This document shows, piece by piece, positions 50,425-63,200 of a stretch of DNA of 64,000 bases. A program made the position numbers and the translations under genes. Under the pieces are notes generated by a model. The model searched no databases. It saw nothing but the letters and a program-made list of their open reading frames with translations, and had not been told where the DNA came from. How positions within the stretch are numbered: the first letter of the stretch is position 1; each line of letters opens with the position of its first letter. Source of the DNA: Linyphia triangularis (Eukaryota > Arthropoda > Arachnida > Araneae > Linyphiidae); NCBI GenBank assembly GCA_963978545.1, contig OZ021726.1, forward strand, positions 28,864,459 to 28,928,458. Direction: 5' to 3'.

Positions 50425-51747
50425 CTAGCTGTGTGGCACCGCTTTGCTTGGGACAAGTCGAAAGACATAGAAGTTTACATTTAAGAAAAAGTGGAACACA
50501 TGTAATAAAGGGCATTTGGCGATTTTTTCATTTAACGATCAGAAAAATCGCAAAAATCAAAATCACGGTAACTTAAAGAAAACTAAAACATTACAATAAT
50601 AAAATTACATTAAAATATAAATATTAAGAGTACTCTTCCGTTAGGCTGTTACTATTTGGTACAAAGCCTAAATGTTTACCCATATAAATGGTGCATAAAT
50701 GTATCGCCAATTCTCAATATAGAAATTTTAAATTATTTGAAAGTTGTTGGTTTGGATTATTTAGGCTTTTTTTTTCTTTCAGGTACCCGGCTAACGGATT
50801 AGTACCAAGTTAAGTTAAAATATAAAAATAATAAAATTAAAATATAACTGAAAATAAAAACTCTTGCGAGAAACCGCATTTAACTGTAAAAAAGCACCAA
50901 ACAAAATCGTGCTAAAGAAATGTCTTACGCTACATCCGAACCAAAAAAAAAAATTTAAAAAAAAAAAAATTCTATTCTTCAAAAATTTTTTGCACACAGA
51001 GAAAAAAGTAGTCCCATTCCCAGCCCCCTTATCAACTTCATAATCATGAACAAGATAAAACACCAAAGAAATAAAATAGCAAATAAAATATTACGCTTCT
51101 GCTCCAAATTGTCAGAGAATTTGGTGTAAATAATAAAAACATGTACAATACACAAAATGTATTGAAATCTAGATTAAGTAATATGGAACTTGGACAAAAA
51201 CACTATAAAAAATCAAAACAATCAAAAGAATGAATTTTTATAGTCTGGATAAAGGAAACGAATAAATATTTTCCTATAAATAAAACGAAAGGTTAACAAA
51301 TGTCGAAATGATTTGAAAGTTTTCGGTGAATTTCAATAATTTTATTTGTTATGTTTACAATCAGATTATTAGGTAGTATTAAGCTAAAACTGCGCTTGCG
51401 CAGAGCGTCCATTTACAGCAAATATATGGGAAATTATAATAATATTCGAACCACTTATCAGGCAGACGATTGTAATACATAAAAATAATCTGAAAAATGA
51501 GGGACACGCATAAAAATAACTTTTAGTTTTATTTTGATGTAATAAAAAAAATCGTTGCCATTCCGATAATTTTTTCATGTTATTAAATTTTAATAAAAGC
51601 AACTTTAAATCGATTTTAAAAGTTGTTCTCTACAATCTCCATGTACTAAAGCTTCTATATACCATATTTCGTAACCTCTAGGTGCAAAACTGCGGATTTG
51701 TATGAGGTTCAGACGTACAGACAACTCAGTTTTATATTAATATAAAA
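50425..51747 (-). mobile_element. Non-autonomous Helitron, minus strand
   Basis: Read on the minus strand, the 3' end is CAAAGCGGTGCCACACAG then CTAG|T (CTAG is 50425-50428, T opposite A at 50424). At the other end the minus strand reads TATATTAATATAAAACTGAG followed by TTGTCTGTACGTCTG, the usual Helitron 5' block. The first two bases (expected TC) are mutated, so the limit near 51747 is approximate. No Rep/helicase frame inside. A TTTTATTTTAATTT-type low-complexity stretch and A tracts fill 50810-50970. Confidence 0.65.
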
Positions 51748-53631
51748 ATATATGTGAGTATTTGTATTATATGCTGTATGATTCACAAGAATGATTTAGA
51801 GTAAAAATTTCCAGAACTTGAGGTAGTAATTTCTTATTGAATTTCAGTATTTGAACTTGTCTCAATGAGATCTATTTTGTATAATTTAGAATTTGAAAAA
51901 AAAAATCCGTTTGAAATAGCATGTATGAATCAAATAGCAGAAACCGTTACATTAGTATTGCATACATTTGATTAAAACAAAAATAATTAAATTCAATAAA
52001 TAAATACAAAATGACTTAAATTGTAGTTAAACTCTGCTTTGATTTCAGCTTTCAAGCTTTCAAAAGTATATTGAGTACTAAGTTAATGGACAATGAGGTA
52101 AACTAGTGAAATCCAAGTAAATATGTTAACATTTATGGAATATTATTGACATGGAGTGTTATTTACTCATTTTATGTTAAACATTGATTTTAGAATTATA
52201 CTGATTGAGTGAGTTCAGTAATATAATCATGCAAATATTCTGTGTTAATGTTGTTTCTATATTTTGAAGCTTTACCGTATTAATTGTTATTCTGGTCAAT
52301 TGCTTTAAAAGCGGCTATACGACTAAGTAATAAGTATGCAAATTCTGTGGCTGTTTGAATATTGCGACTAATATCATATTATTCTCTATTGTAGTATATT
52401 TTTTAATATATAAAATGTGTTGTTGAAGATGCAGTAATACCGAAATATAAAGTCAAAACTATTTCCCCTCTTTAATATGTCCTGAATTCCTTAAGGAAAT
52501 AACTCTCGAAGAATATAAATTCATTCTTTCCTTTTGGAGTCTATTATCCCAATTCCAACGAAATTACTTCAAGATTTTGATCTATTTTTTTATTTACCAA
52601 TAAAATCATTTTGAAGATATGAAGGAAAAAAAAAAACTAAAGAGAAGACAGAAAACCTCATAAGTAGCCATAAAATAGTTCAGAAAGTTTACGACTCACT
52701 TAAAGTTTTTGCAGATCAAAATTGCGCTGAATTTTTCCTTTTAAAAGATATTATCAATGATAAAAAATAAATAATAGTAATAAGATTTTCTATGGAGAGG
52801 TGGTTTACAAGAATGAAATTCCAAAATAAAATGCAACATTGAATCTTAGCGAATCTTTTTATTAATATTTCAATATTCAAAGACTGATAGTTTTATAAAT
52901 AAATTCAACGTAATGGAAAATTAATTTCGTAATAAAACCTAGTTTGGATGAAACTGATGGTATAGTTTGCCAAGCGTTTCTCCAACTTGAGAATGTAGTT
53001 AAGTATTATACAGAAACGAGGAAAAATTGAAAGACTATGTCTATGGTCTTATGATATTTGATTAAAAAGAATCCATAATTCTATATATATCATGTAAGTG
53101 AATTAAAAGTTAAGAATAAGTTAAATGTTTCGGACAGTTAATTCCGATAAGTTAAATGTTATGGAAAGAATTCTGTGTGACACTAGTTTTAATTTAAAAT
53201 TAAAAAAAAGAATGTCAAGTGTCTCTTGTTACAACTGAATAACAATAAATACTTCTCATATCCACTAAATGGAAATATGTAATCATTTTCAAATTTACAG
53301 AGCAGCAGTTTAAATATTTCTTCAATTACCAGCTGTTGCATATTACTAAATTCAATGGAAGTAATATTATTTACATATGAAACAAAACGTAAAAAAAATT
53401 GAAATATCCAATTCATTATATTGATTCACTTCCCAAATTGTACGTAACGAAGAAGATAAATAGTTTCTATTTCTTTTCTCACTTTGAAAGGCTGTTAAGA
53501 TATTAAATTCTGTTCCAGTAATATTATTTGATTTCACTCATAAAGTATCTGAATTAAAATATATTATACACTGATTTGCTAACTTTTATGAGACTTACTA
53601 AGTTCTTCTTTAGGCTACTTTTTGACTTTAA
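51748..53631. other. A+T-rich DNA, no supported gene
   Basis: Only short frames and homopolymers. Nothing recognised. Confidence 0.5.
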
Positions 53632-54052
53632 GAGGAAGTCCTAGTAAGGATCATTCCCTATACTAGCTATGTTACAATTTGCTAGTCCAATGCATTTATA
53701 AACTACTTTCTATAAAACCTTGCAATTTGTTGAATAGGTTAAAAAAAGATCCCCTAATGAAATGACATTTTTTTTTTCATTTAATCTTTATCTATTATAG
53801 ATGTAAATTAAAATAGAAAAAGACAAAACCAGGTGGAGCCACTGCATAGACATTGACTTAAGGTTTTTATTCATAAAATAAAATATATTAGACGCTATTT
53901 TAGAGTTTTTAATTAATGTCATTTCATTAAGTGATCATTTTCGCACTTACTTACCAAATTTCAAGGTTTTATGCAAAGTAGTTTATAAATGCAATGCTCT
54001 AGAAGGTTGTAACACAGAGAGTATACAAAATGATCCTTACAAGGACTTCCTC
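53632..54052. mobile_element. Long-hairpin TTAA-type MITE
   Basis: TTAA|GAGGAAGTCC at the left and GGACTTCCTC|TTAA at the right (TTAA at 53628-53631 and 54053-54056). The arms pair for about 110 bp: GTAAGGATCATT, TGTTACAA, GCATTTATAAACTACTTT and ATAAAACCTTG all recur inverted. A second inner stem is formed by CTAATGAAATGACATTT and AATGTCATTTCATTAAG. The TTAA target suggests piggyBac- or Kolobok-type mobilisation. No ORF. Confidence 0.85.
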
Positions 54053-54985
54053 TTAATATTACATATATTCTTTTTGTATGGAAACCTTTTGGAATGAGCA
54101 CCATATGATCTTTGAAAAATGTACTGTAATTTGCTAAATTGTCGCCCTAATGTTGTTTCATAGAAATCCTGGTATTCTACTGTCCATCTAATCGTATATA
54201 GTCATTCCTTAACACAATTTTTATGTATAGGCCCAATTACTTTTTTATATTCCAATCTTTAAACACTTCAACAGCAGTTTCTGATCATTTCACATATTCT
54301 GTTTGTCCTCAGAACCTGGAAAATCTGGAAATCAGGGAAGTTTAGTGATACTGAAAAAAAATCTTGGAAACATCAGGGAATTTTTTTTAAATTTTATAAA
54401 ATCAGGGAAATTTGCTGTAATAGTTTTGAAGGTACCTTTTCCCATTAATCCATATTTTGGTGCCGTTTACCTATACAATTTTGGTGGTAATTGTTAGAAA
54501 TTTCATGTTACGGGATCATTTAACCCACTGATGGTCATGCACGTTTATATACGTCATTTGATTCTCAGTTTTTCCAGCAATACACAACATTTTTAAATCT
54601 ATAAATAAAAATTAAAATTAAATATATTTTAAATATTTTTATTAGGATGATATTTAATAACCTATTTAAAACAAAATATATAAAAAATAATTAAAAAAAA
54701 TTATGTATTTGAATTAGAAATATAATTTAAAAACTATTTCAGGGAAAACAACTGTAGAATTTAGCCCATTCCCATGACCGTCAATGGGTTTTAAACTTTC
54801 ATTGTCACCAAAATTATTGAAAAAAATTGACTTGGCACATTATATCTTTGGCAAAATGTTCTATTTAATCAGGGTGTCTACACAACTGGAAAAGTTGGGG
54901 AAATATGAAAAAAATTAGGGAATTTTTTAGAAATTTATCAGGGAATTATCAAGGAATTTTTTTCCTGAATTTTGATGCCACCCTG
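54053..54985. repeat. AGGGAATTT-rich interspersed repeat, interrupted
   Basis: Segments at about 54310-54425 and 54868-54980 share CTGGAAAA, ATCAGGGAA and GGGAATTTTT words. The second begins TCAGGGTGTCTACACA and ends TGCCACCCTG, an inverted tip (CAGGGTG/CACCCTG) seen in many arthropod MITEs. A separate MITE lies between them. Confidence 0.5.
54524..54788. mobile_element. piggyBac-like MITE
   Basis: TTAA|CCCACTGATGGTCATG on the left and CATGACCGTCAATGGG|TTTTAA on the right form an imperfect 16-bp TIR next to TTAA (the right site has two extra T). TIRs starting CCC beside TTAA are typical of piggyBac-derived MITEs. The 265 bp contain no ORF. Confidence 0.7.
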
Positions 54986-57900
54986 TTCTATCATCATCAA
55001 CATCTGTCTTTCACAGTCTATCAAATGTTGTTTACACTTATCCTCGCTAATAAATAGCTTCCACAGTATGCGCCGCCGTAAGCATAAAATCTCAATTTTT
55101 ACAAGTCTTGCACTTCGACAACAGCGTGGCATCTTAGCTAGTTTACAGCCATAAAGTAGTTACAATAAATAACTATTAATATGTCATGTCTAAAGCTTTA
55201 TTTTAAGAGTCTAACTCAGATAACAAAACTCAATTACCCCAAAATATAACTTCAAGCAATTGTATTAGCACAAAGGGCATCGAATAACTTACTGCTCTTC
55301 TACGCCAGAAGTTAAAAGTGTTTTGATAGATGAAATGCCCAATAACAAGGCACCGCCTACTACTCTTTTCCGCTTTCAAATCGCCTACATTTAGTTGTTC
55401 ATGCGGGAGGATCGTTCGATTGAATTCGTTATTCTAACTCATGCAAGCATTATTCAAGTTTTAATTTATTTTTAAGTTCCGCTTTATTTTTTTTTTGTGG
55501 CACAAAAACACACAATCTTGATTCTAAGATTTAGAAACAGTATTATACAAGTTGCTTTCTTAATTTTGATATTTTTTAGAGTAATTTTTTTTTACCAAAC
55601 TTGATACCAATATCGCATTCTGTATTAGCAATATAAATTTATTTTATACCTTGGTTCCTTTTGCTTAACAGAAAATCCAATCGCAAACCTAATCACTTTC
55701 ACGAAAACCCGATTTCTCTAAATTCAACATTCACTGCAAATACAATTGCTCCAAGTGAATCTAAGAATACGACAACACTATTTAGATATTCAAGCCCAGT
55801 ACTTTGCCATTAAATAAACCACCGAACTGATTACACAAGAACATTTTATTGCAACTCCGAGACCAAAGAGCAATATGCCGCTCTGATTTCCTTGAGCGAA
55901 AAATGGAGAAAGAGCAATTTGCCAGCATCATTCTTGCTCTTACCATCACTCAGCAAGAACAAATTAAGGCCGACTCTCTGCTGCTAAGCTTTCCATTAAT
56001 TTCTTCAGTGCCTTTCTTTGATGTGAATCATGAACTTCTATTCTGTTAAGAGAAAAGAGAGGACTTTTGGGCGTTACTGGTATATTTTATTGTCATTTAA
56101 CAGATAAAGATGGATTTGGGTTCTTATCCTAACTATAAGTAACTGGAAGGAGGCGTATAAACTGATTGTCTTTATTTTGTGAAATATCACGTCGTGGAAT
56201 TGATAAAAGTAGAAATGAGATGAAAATTTTCAGCAAAATAAAGAAAATTAATCAAATAAGTGTTTTATTAATGTTAGAGTTGTCAATATATGAGCAGATA
56301 ATAAAATTATGAGTATATATCTATATAGTTTAACTGATATAAATATAGAGAGACTAACTACAGTAAACGTTATAGTTTTTGTAAATAAACATTGTATAAT
56401 ACTAAAATATTTCTTTCAATGTGTAGAAATGAGATGAAAATTTTCTAAAGTAAATATTAATTCTAAAGTTTTCAGATCACTATCAAAATTTATTTTAATA
56501 CGGATGATAAAATTGAAAGGTTAGAGTTATATAATATCGTAGTGATAAAATTGAATGGTTAGTATTATTTAGTATTATATTGATAAAATTGTATTTTTTA
56601 AATTATACAGTATTTAGAATTATATAGCAAAATAACTTGTGTATACCTTAACGTAAGTTTTTTTTGGGGAATAACTATTATTTTTTTAATATCCATTTGA
56701 TTAATGGTTTATGTAAAAAAGCCTAAAAGGAATAATTTAGTCACGAAAATTCTACAGGATTAGCTTAAAATGAAGTTAAAAGAAATAAGTATTTCTTTCT
56801 AAATTATTAAGTTACTATTAGTATTTTTACAAACGGAGCTTATAATATTCTGTGGTTAACACTTTGGATAGTTAAAAACTATTTTTCTGATTAAAGAAAG
56901 TACTTTAAAAACTGTATAAAGTCTAATATTGCTTTACTAAAAGCTATAAATTTAGAAAGTTTACTTAAGATAAACTAAATGAAATATCGATCTGAATCGT
57001 CTTCGGTTAAGTTCTTCAACATTTTCCAGATAATAGTTTCATATAAAAACAAGAGCTTATTATGAATCTAGGAATGAGACAAAGTTTCAAGCAAAACTAG
57101 CACACCAAAACCATCTATTAGGTTTAAATACCCCTTCAATACTGCGCTGATGAAGTTTATGTATTCTCTACTGAGTAATACGTGATTCTGAGGGCTTCTG
57201 AATTCGACATTCAAAACATTTAGGGACTTAATATCTGCACTTCTGTAAAAATTTGCGAAAGTTGAGGGGAAAAGATACAATTTCCGAAATTGTTGTGATT
57301 AAAGCAGAAAAAAATCTGATAAAGGCTGCTCAAACAACTGCACCAAATCTTTTAAGTAATGATTCATTTTGCTCGTAGTCGTTTCTACTGTGCACTTTTA
57401 GAAACAGTTTCAAATTGTATTTTTTCATCATTCATCGGAACTAAAACGGCCATTAGAAAATAAGCAAAAATTGAACGATCCCCACACCTTTAATTTCTTT
57501 TTCATTGCAATTTTTTTTTTTTCAAACACTCCTCTATTGAAAGTGTTTCTATGTTAAACTTGTCAGCTGTTTCAGATAACGGACTCTGGTACTTAAGATG
57601 ATGTATGTATTTACATATTATGTATTATATTAAACTTTTCGGAACATAGAAAGAATCATTTCTGAAATTTCTAATGTACAAATTTCAATTCGTAATTTGT
57701 AATCTCACATAAAACTAACAAGTAGCAAAAAAAAAAATCTAAGTTGGTTGAAAATTCTCCCACTAAGCTTTTGACTCAAGATCTGGAGTGCAGATCAAAA
57801 CAAGATACTAGTATATAGTTCCTGTTGGTGAAACTGATTTAAAAGTTGAACATGCATAAATATATAGACACGACAACGATTAAGAAATGTAATATTTTGC

Positions 57901-59846
57901 TGAATATTGAGCTACCTAGTGGGAGTTTTTCCAAAATTTCTCCCATTCAAAAGTCAATACAAAGCAGATTAAATTGAAATTTTATAGTTGTAAGAGATAT
58001 TTTGCTTATTTTTTATTTAGTCTCTCTCTCTCTCTCTCCAATGTAAAATGTGTAAAAAATATACGCATCATTCGTATTAAAAGGTCAATTATATAAAAAT
58101 AGCATTGTTTTATATGATTTATAAAATGATGATTATTGATGGTATCATAATCATAATTTGTTAAATGGTAAATTAAAAATTATTCCTTTTCTAATTTAAG
58201 TTTTAAAATATCATAAAACGCATTCTATTATCCAAAACTAAATAAAATGTTCATTTACAATCAAATAATGAGTTAACTAAAATAATTTCTAATTGCAAGG
58301 TCTTTTTTCAGACGATACTTAGTTATAATTACTGCAATTGGAAGAATAAATATGTAAAAATTCCATTTATAAGGATTTTTCTCTTGCAACTGATTGCGAC
58401 CTTTACAAAATTTCTATTTCTTCTGAAATGTACAGTTGTAATTTATTTATACAATTTAGATAATATTCGGAATAAAACAAATTTTTTTTGTAAATTTATT
58501 CTAAAAATACTTAACTTTACAATTTCTCTAACAATAATAATAGCTTCAGTAACATGATTCAGAAAAGTTTAATTGGAATTGGATTGATATATTTTAGTCT
58601 GCATTGAATTTCATTTTAAAAGTAACAGTAATTTGTATATCATCCATGTATCGTATAATAATTTTTTAAAAGTCCTTATCATTCAATGAATAATGGACTT
58701 TAAAAAGGAGAGAAACGTCAATTTAGTATTTGAGGCAATTCCATTGTAATACGATCTGTATCAATTTATTCATTAAGATCAATTTTTCATTGGTAACGTT
58801 ATTTTCACTGTAATAGATATATTCTAAAAAATGTTATTTCAATTGACTCTTAAAGAGAATATTTTTTTTTTCAATTGCATTTTCTGCTTGAAATAATTTA
58901 TTTATAAAATTAAATTTCAGAAACTACTGATAGAAATATATCAGATGACTTTTTTTTTTCTCATTCCTATTCATTCAAAATTGAAAAAGGAAATCACTTT
59001 ATCTTTTTTCTATACCATAAAAAATTGAATTGAAAATTTGAAGGGGTTCATAATTGTTTTTTATTCAAAAGTGAAATCAAAACTAAAATTAATGAGAATT
59101 TTATGAAAGCTATTACACTTTCATGACGAAATCTGTTTTATAAGAATATTGCTATTCATAGTATTTTTTTTTTTTTCAAAAGTAAGATTTTCTCTAATTA
59201 ATGGTATCAATAGGTTTCCAAACATTTGAAATATTTCGGTAAACTACAAAAAGTACTTGACTTTTCTCTTAAATGTGTTTGATACTATGATTGCATAAAC
59301 TGATAGAATTAAATTTTTAATTTGTTAATTGATAGTAAGTATATAAAAACTTTTTCTAAATCTATAAAATATTTAATATTTTTTGTAATACAGGTTATGT
59401 GTGAAGCCACGATGTCAGAGTTAATTTATATACGTCAGGATATAAATTGAATATTAATACGTATTTTGTACAAATACGTAAAAATAAAATTAAATACGTA
59501 TTTTGATTGGCTAATGGAATGTGAAAATTTAAATTCGTTTTTAAGTATATGTTGTGATTGGTCACAAGTACATCACAAGTGTTGCCATTCAATGCAACTC
59601 CAATCTTAATAACGCTCTGCATAAAGTCCATAAAGTATGCGCATAAATATTCAGCTTAATCAAAGTTTGTTTAAAATTTATTCCAATCTAAACTACAATA
59701 TGAAATTGACATATTTAAAAAAGTAAGCACCTTAATTATTCTTACAAAAAAAAAAAAAAAAAAAAAAAATAATAATTACTAAATTTTTATTATTCTTTAC
59801 GTGAAATATTCAGGTGGATTTTTATAAAGATTTCTTTTCTTTTTAG
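54986..59846. other. A+T-rich DNA, no supported gene
   Basis: Includes a CT dinucleotide run (58020-58039), an unrecognised 66-codon frame at 55849-56049 in a more balanced patch (55240-56050), and TACGTATTT words repeated at 59455-59505. No terminal repeats found. Confidence 0.45.
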
Positions 59847-59883
59847 GGAAGACGACTTTAAGGTGTGTAAAGACCTTTTGAAG
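59847..59883 (+). other. Candidate 37-nt micro-exon
   Basis: Preceded by a strong acceptor, GATTTCTTTTCTTTTTAG (to 59846), and followed by a consensus donor AAG|GTAAGT (from 59884). One frame is open: after one base completing a split codon it reads EDDFKVCKDLLK and ends in phase 0; the other two frames contain stops. An internal AAGGTGTGT offers a weaker alternative donor. I do not recognise the peptide. The sites are the best-matched pair I noticed in the window. Confidence 0.35.
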
Positions 59884-60096
59884 GTAAGTATAAAAATTCG
59901 GTTATCTTAAATCAATATATACGTTGCTATACAGGGAAGATTTTCATTATGAAAATAAAGAGCGTTTTGGAACCAATTACTTATAGAATTCAAAAATATA
60001 TAAATTATTTCAAAACTACTCATACAAATTAAATTTAATTTCACACATTAGATTAGCTATTGATAAATTTAAAATTTTAGTAATTAATTGTCAATA
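59884..60096. other. A+T-rich spacer
   Basis: Begins with the candidate donor; otherwise nothing recognised. Confidence 0.5.
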
Positions 60097-60267
60097 CAGT
60101 CAACCCCCGTTAACGTGAAATCTCTTAACATGAAATCCCGTTTAACGCAAAGTAAAAGTAGTTCCCCGTACTTAAAACTTAACTTTATTTTATTCATTTA
60201 AAACAAAATTCGGTTAACGTGAACAATTTCAGCGACCTCATCGACTTCGCGTTAAGTGGGTTTGACG
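60097..60267. mobile_element. pogo/Tigger-like MITE
   Basis: CAGTCAACCCCCGTTAACG at the left and CGCGTTAAGTGGGTTTGACG at the right form a TIR of about 20 bp with TA on both sides (60095-60096 and 60268-60269). Inner copies of TTAACGTGAA and TTAACGCAAA repeat the terminal theme. CAGTCAAnCCCCGTTAA tips are typical of pogo/Tigger elements. It is 171 bp with no ORF. Confidence 0.85.
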
Positions 60268-63200
60268 TATTTGTATAGTTTGATAAAAATTACTTATGAA
60301 TTTTTAAGTAATTTAAGTTTGCTTGGAAATTCATATTTAATTAAATCATATTTTAATTAAATTTTATTGAGTGTTTATTTTACAAGAATACAATGCTCAT
60401 AGAATTGGTCTTCAAAATATTGGAATACGTATGAGTACTTTTCTGTTTAGTAATTCTTCAAACTTTAAACACTGCTGTATTTCCTTTAAAAATATTTAGT
60501 TCAACTAAGAGATTGCAGCACATAAATAATATATTAACTAATATATTTCAATTATATCATGTTTAAACCAGAGTTAAGGTGTATTGAATACGTAATGTAT
60601 TTTTATTAACTACGGTAGCAAACAATATTTTTTTAATGAAAATCTAATTTTATTACTCTCGCTAAAAGATTCAGTGTCATGAACAATAATTTTTTTCCAG
60701 TGTATACGTTATTACTTTTAAATTATGATATTGGTTGTTTTTTACAACTTTCATGATATATTTCAAATCAAATAATTAAATTATTAAAAAAAGATTACCA
60801 TTTATAATGGGAAAGTTATCTCTGTATCTTTGGTGTTTACAAATCTTCGTTGTTTGAAATTAATATATGACACATAATTGTAATATTTCAAGTTTAAGCT
60901 AAATAAATTTCTTATTGACTTCGAGTTACTGGTAGTTCCGAATAGCGTTTTGGGTAGTTTCAAATATATTTCGATTGGAGTTTTCGTAGTATTCATGCCC
61001 GTAAAATTTACATTGTCTCAATGTTAACCTGGAACAGATGGACGATCGTCGCCTTTGTAGAAGCTTCTTTTTATTTTAGTGTAGTGTAGATAATTAACTC
61101 GAATTAAATGTAATGCTTGGTTTTTAAATAAAATAAATGCTTGAATTTTGGGTATGTTTTCGTAAATTTTTTTAAACAGTTTTACTTATTTTAAAATGAG
61201 TTTAAATTTTTGAACATAACTTTTTCTGAAACTTTAGATTTATTCTGTTTTATTAATACAATAGCATTCGTTACTTCGTATGAATAAATGTCAAATAAAA
61301 ATTTGGAATATGTAAAAAGTTAACGTTTATAATGTTATTTTATCGAAATCCAAATCATATATTGCATTAATGCCGCATATATTTAATTAAAAATAATAAA
61401 AGTTATTAATTAATCAAAAACCATTAAACTGTTCCTACATTCTAAAGTGAAACTTCATTAATAAATATCAATTCCATTACTACTGTGAATATATGGCTTT
61501 TCATTGTAATAACAAATCAATAATATTTTAAATTAGTCATTAATTTTTGAAAATATAATTATTTTGGAAGAATAATTGCAATTAATTATGTAATACGGGA
61601 TTCGAGATAAAATTAATATTTCACTTCCCATCGAAATTCTTCCTTGCATTCTAAACTGAGATTGCGATCAAAAATTAATTATCTTCATTCCCTGATGCTA
61701 CTCAATATTTTCAGGACAGTCAATAGGTTTTTAAAGAAAATAACGTAAAAGTTTTAGCTGGTTATTATCCTCACTAATTGTTGGCATCATTAGTGCTTTT
61801 TAATTGAAAAGTTACGTTCTTCGTTATAATTAATGATGCATGAGCTACTGTATGGATTTTCAATTGCAATTGGTTAATGTGATTGTGGTACTCTGTTACC
61901 AGTATATTTTGAAACTTGTAGTTTTGCGTCTTAATTGTCTCTGAGAGTGATTTAGGCCTAAAAATTACCAAATTAATTTATAAAATTGTGCAACATGCTT
62001 AAATTTAAAGATTTATAATATTTATGTTAAAATTAAGGGAAAACAGTACCTTTCTGTCGACTTTTTCATAAGAATTTGATTCGATTTCAGTTTTAATAAA
62101 GAAAATTATTTTTTTAATATAAAGAAAACAAATTTGTATGACATAATGGGAACAAAACTTAATTTTTAAGCATCATGTATGTTTAAAAAAAAATCCTAAT
62201 TATTCATTAAAAAATTTATTAAGCCCATATGAATAGGTTTGATTTAAAAATTGGTTGCTCTTACTGTACGTGGGTACGTTTGGGAGTGTAGGTTTGCCAA
62301 AGTTTTTTTTTTTATGTAAAAGCATTATTACAGGACAGATAATAGCTTAAAACATTCCATCTTCATCTATTGTGAAAACTTAGATTTAAAAAGAATCATG
62401 TACCTACTCCCTATTCTCCCAAACCTAATCCACTAATCTCTCCAATTGTACTTTCTTTTTTATTCACAAATCTATACATCCCTGTTTTTTTTGTTTTTTT
62501 TTTTTATAATTATTGATTAATTTATAGTATAGATATCGACAATAAATTATATAATAGAAATAAATGTCTGAGACTAAATTTTTTACTGAGGATTAAATTT
62601 ACAAAATTAAATATTAATTTCTCTATAAGTTTCAAATCATTTAAATCTATAAGCAACATTTAACTAATATTACTAAATATATTATTTAGGACCATAAAAG
62701 CTTGGAAACACTCTACTTCTGGTAAATTTCTAAAATACTTTGGTTTAAAGATCTCTATAATTACTAGTTTTTTTTTTTATATGAACTAATTTGTAAAATT
62801 TCATACTATATAAATTTTTTTAAATAGAAAAAATTCAAAAGCCTGTATTATTATATTTTAATTTTTACAATTTCAAGAGAAATTCCTTTTGCGGTTGAAG
62901 AAGAAATAAAGGAAACTTACAAAACTATTGAATCTATATTTTCTTGTTATTTCATAAATATTTTCTGCAAAGATTGATAAAGATTAATTGATACTACCAC
63001 CTTTTATTTACAAAGACCACCTTTTATTTTGACAAATTAGCACCTTTTATTATGACAAATTTACATTTTCACCGGAGAAATTTATGATTCCTAAATAAAC
63101 GTTAATATATGCTCATGTAAAAGTATGGTTTAAATGTAAAAGACCTCAAAATATAATGAAATTAGATGGTTTGCCATATCCTTTAAAAATAATTGAAAAC

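Noticed and set aside
55849..56049. 66-codon ORF
   Set aside because: No recognised motif and no true ATG at the start; insufficient support.
57745..57960. Possible small inverted repeat (CTCCCACTA / TAGTGGGAG)
   Set aside because: Only about 15 bp pair, with no target duplication.
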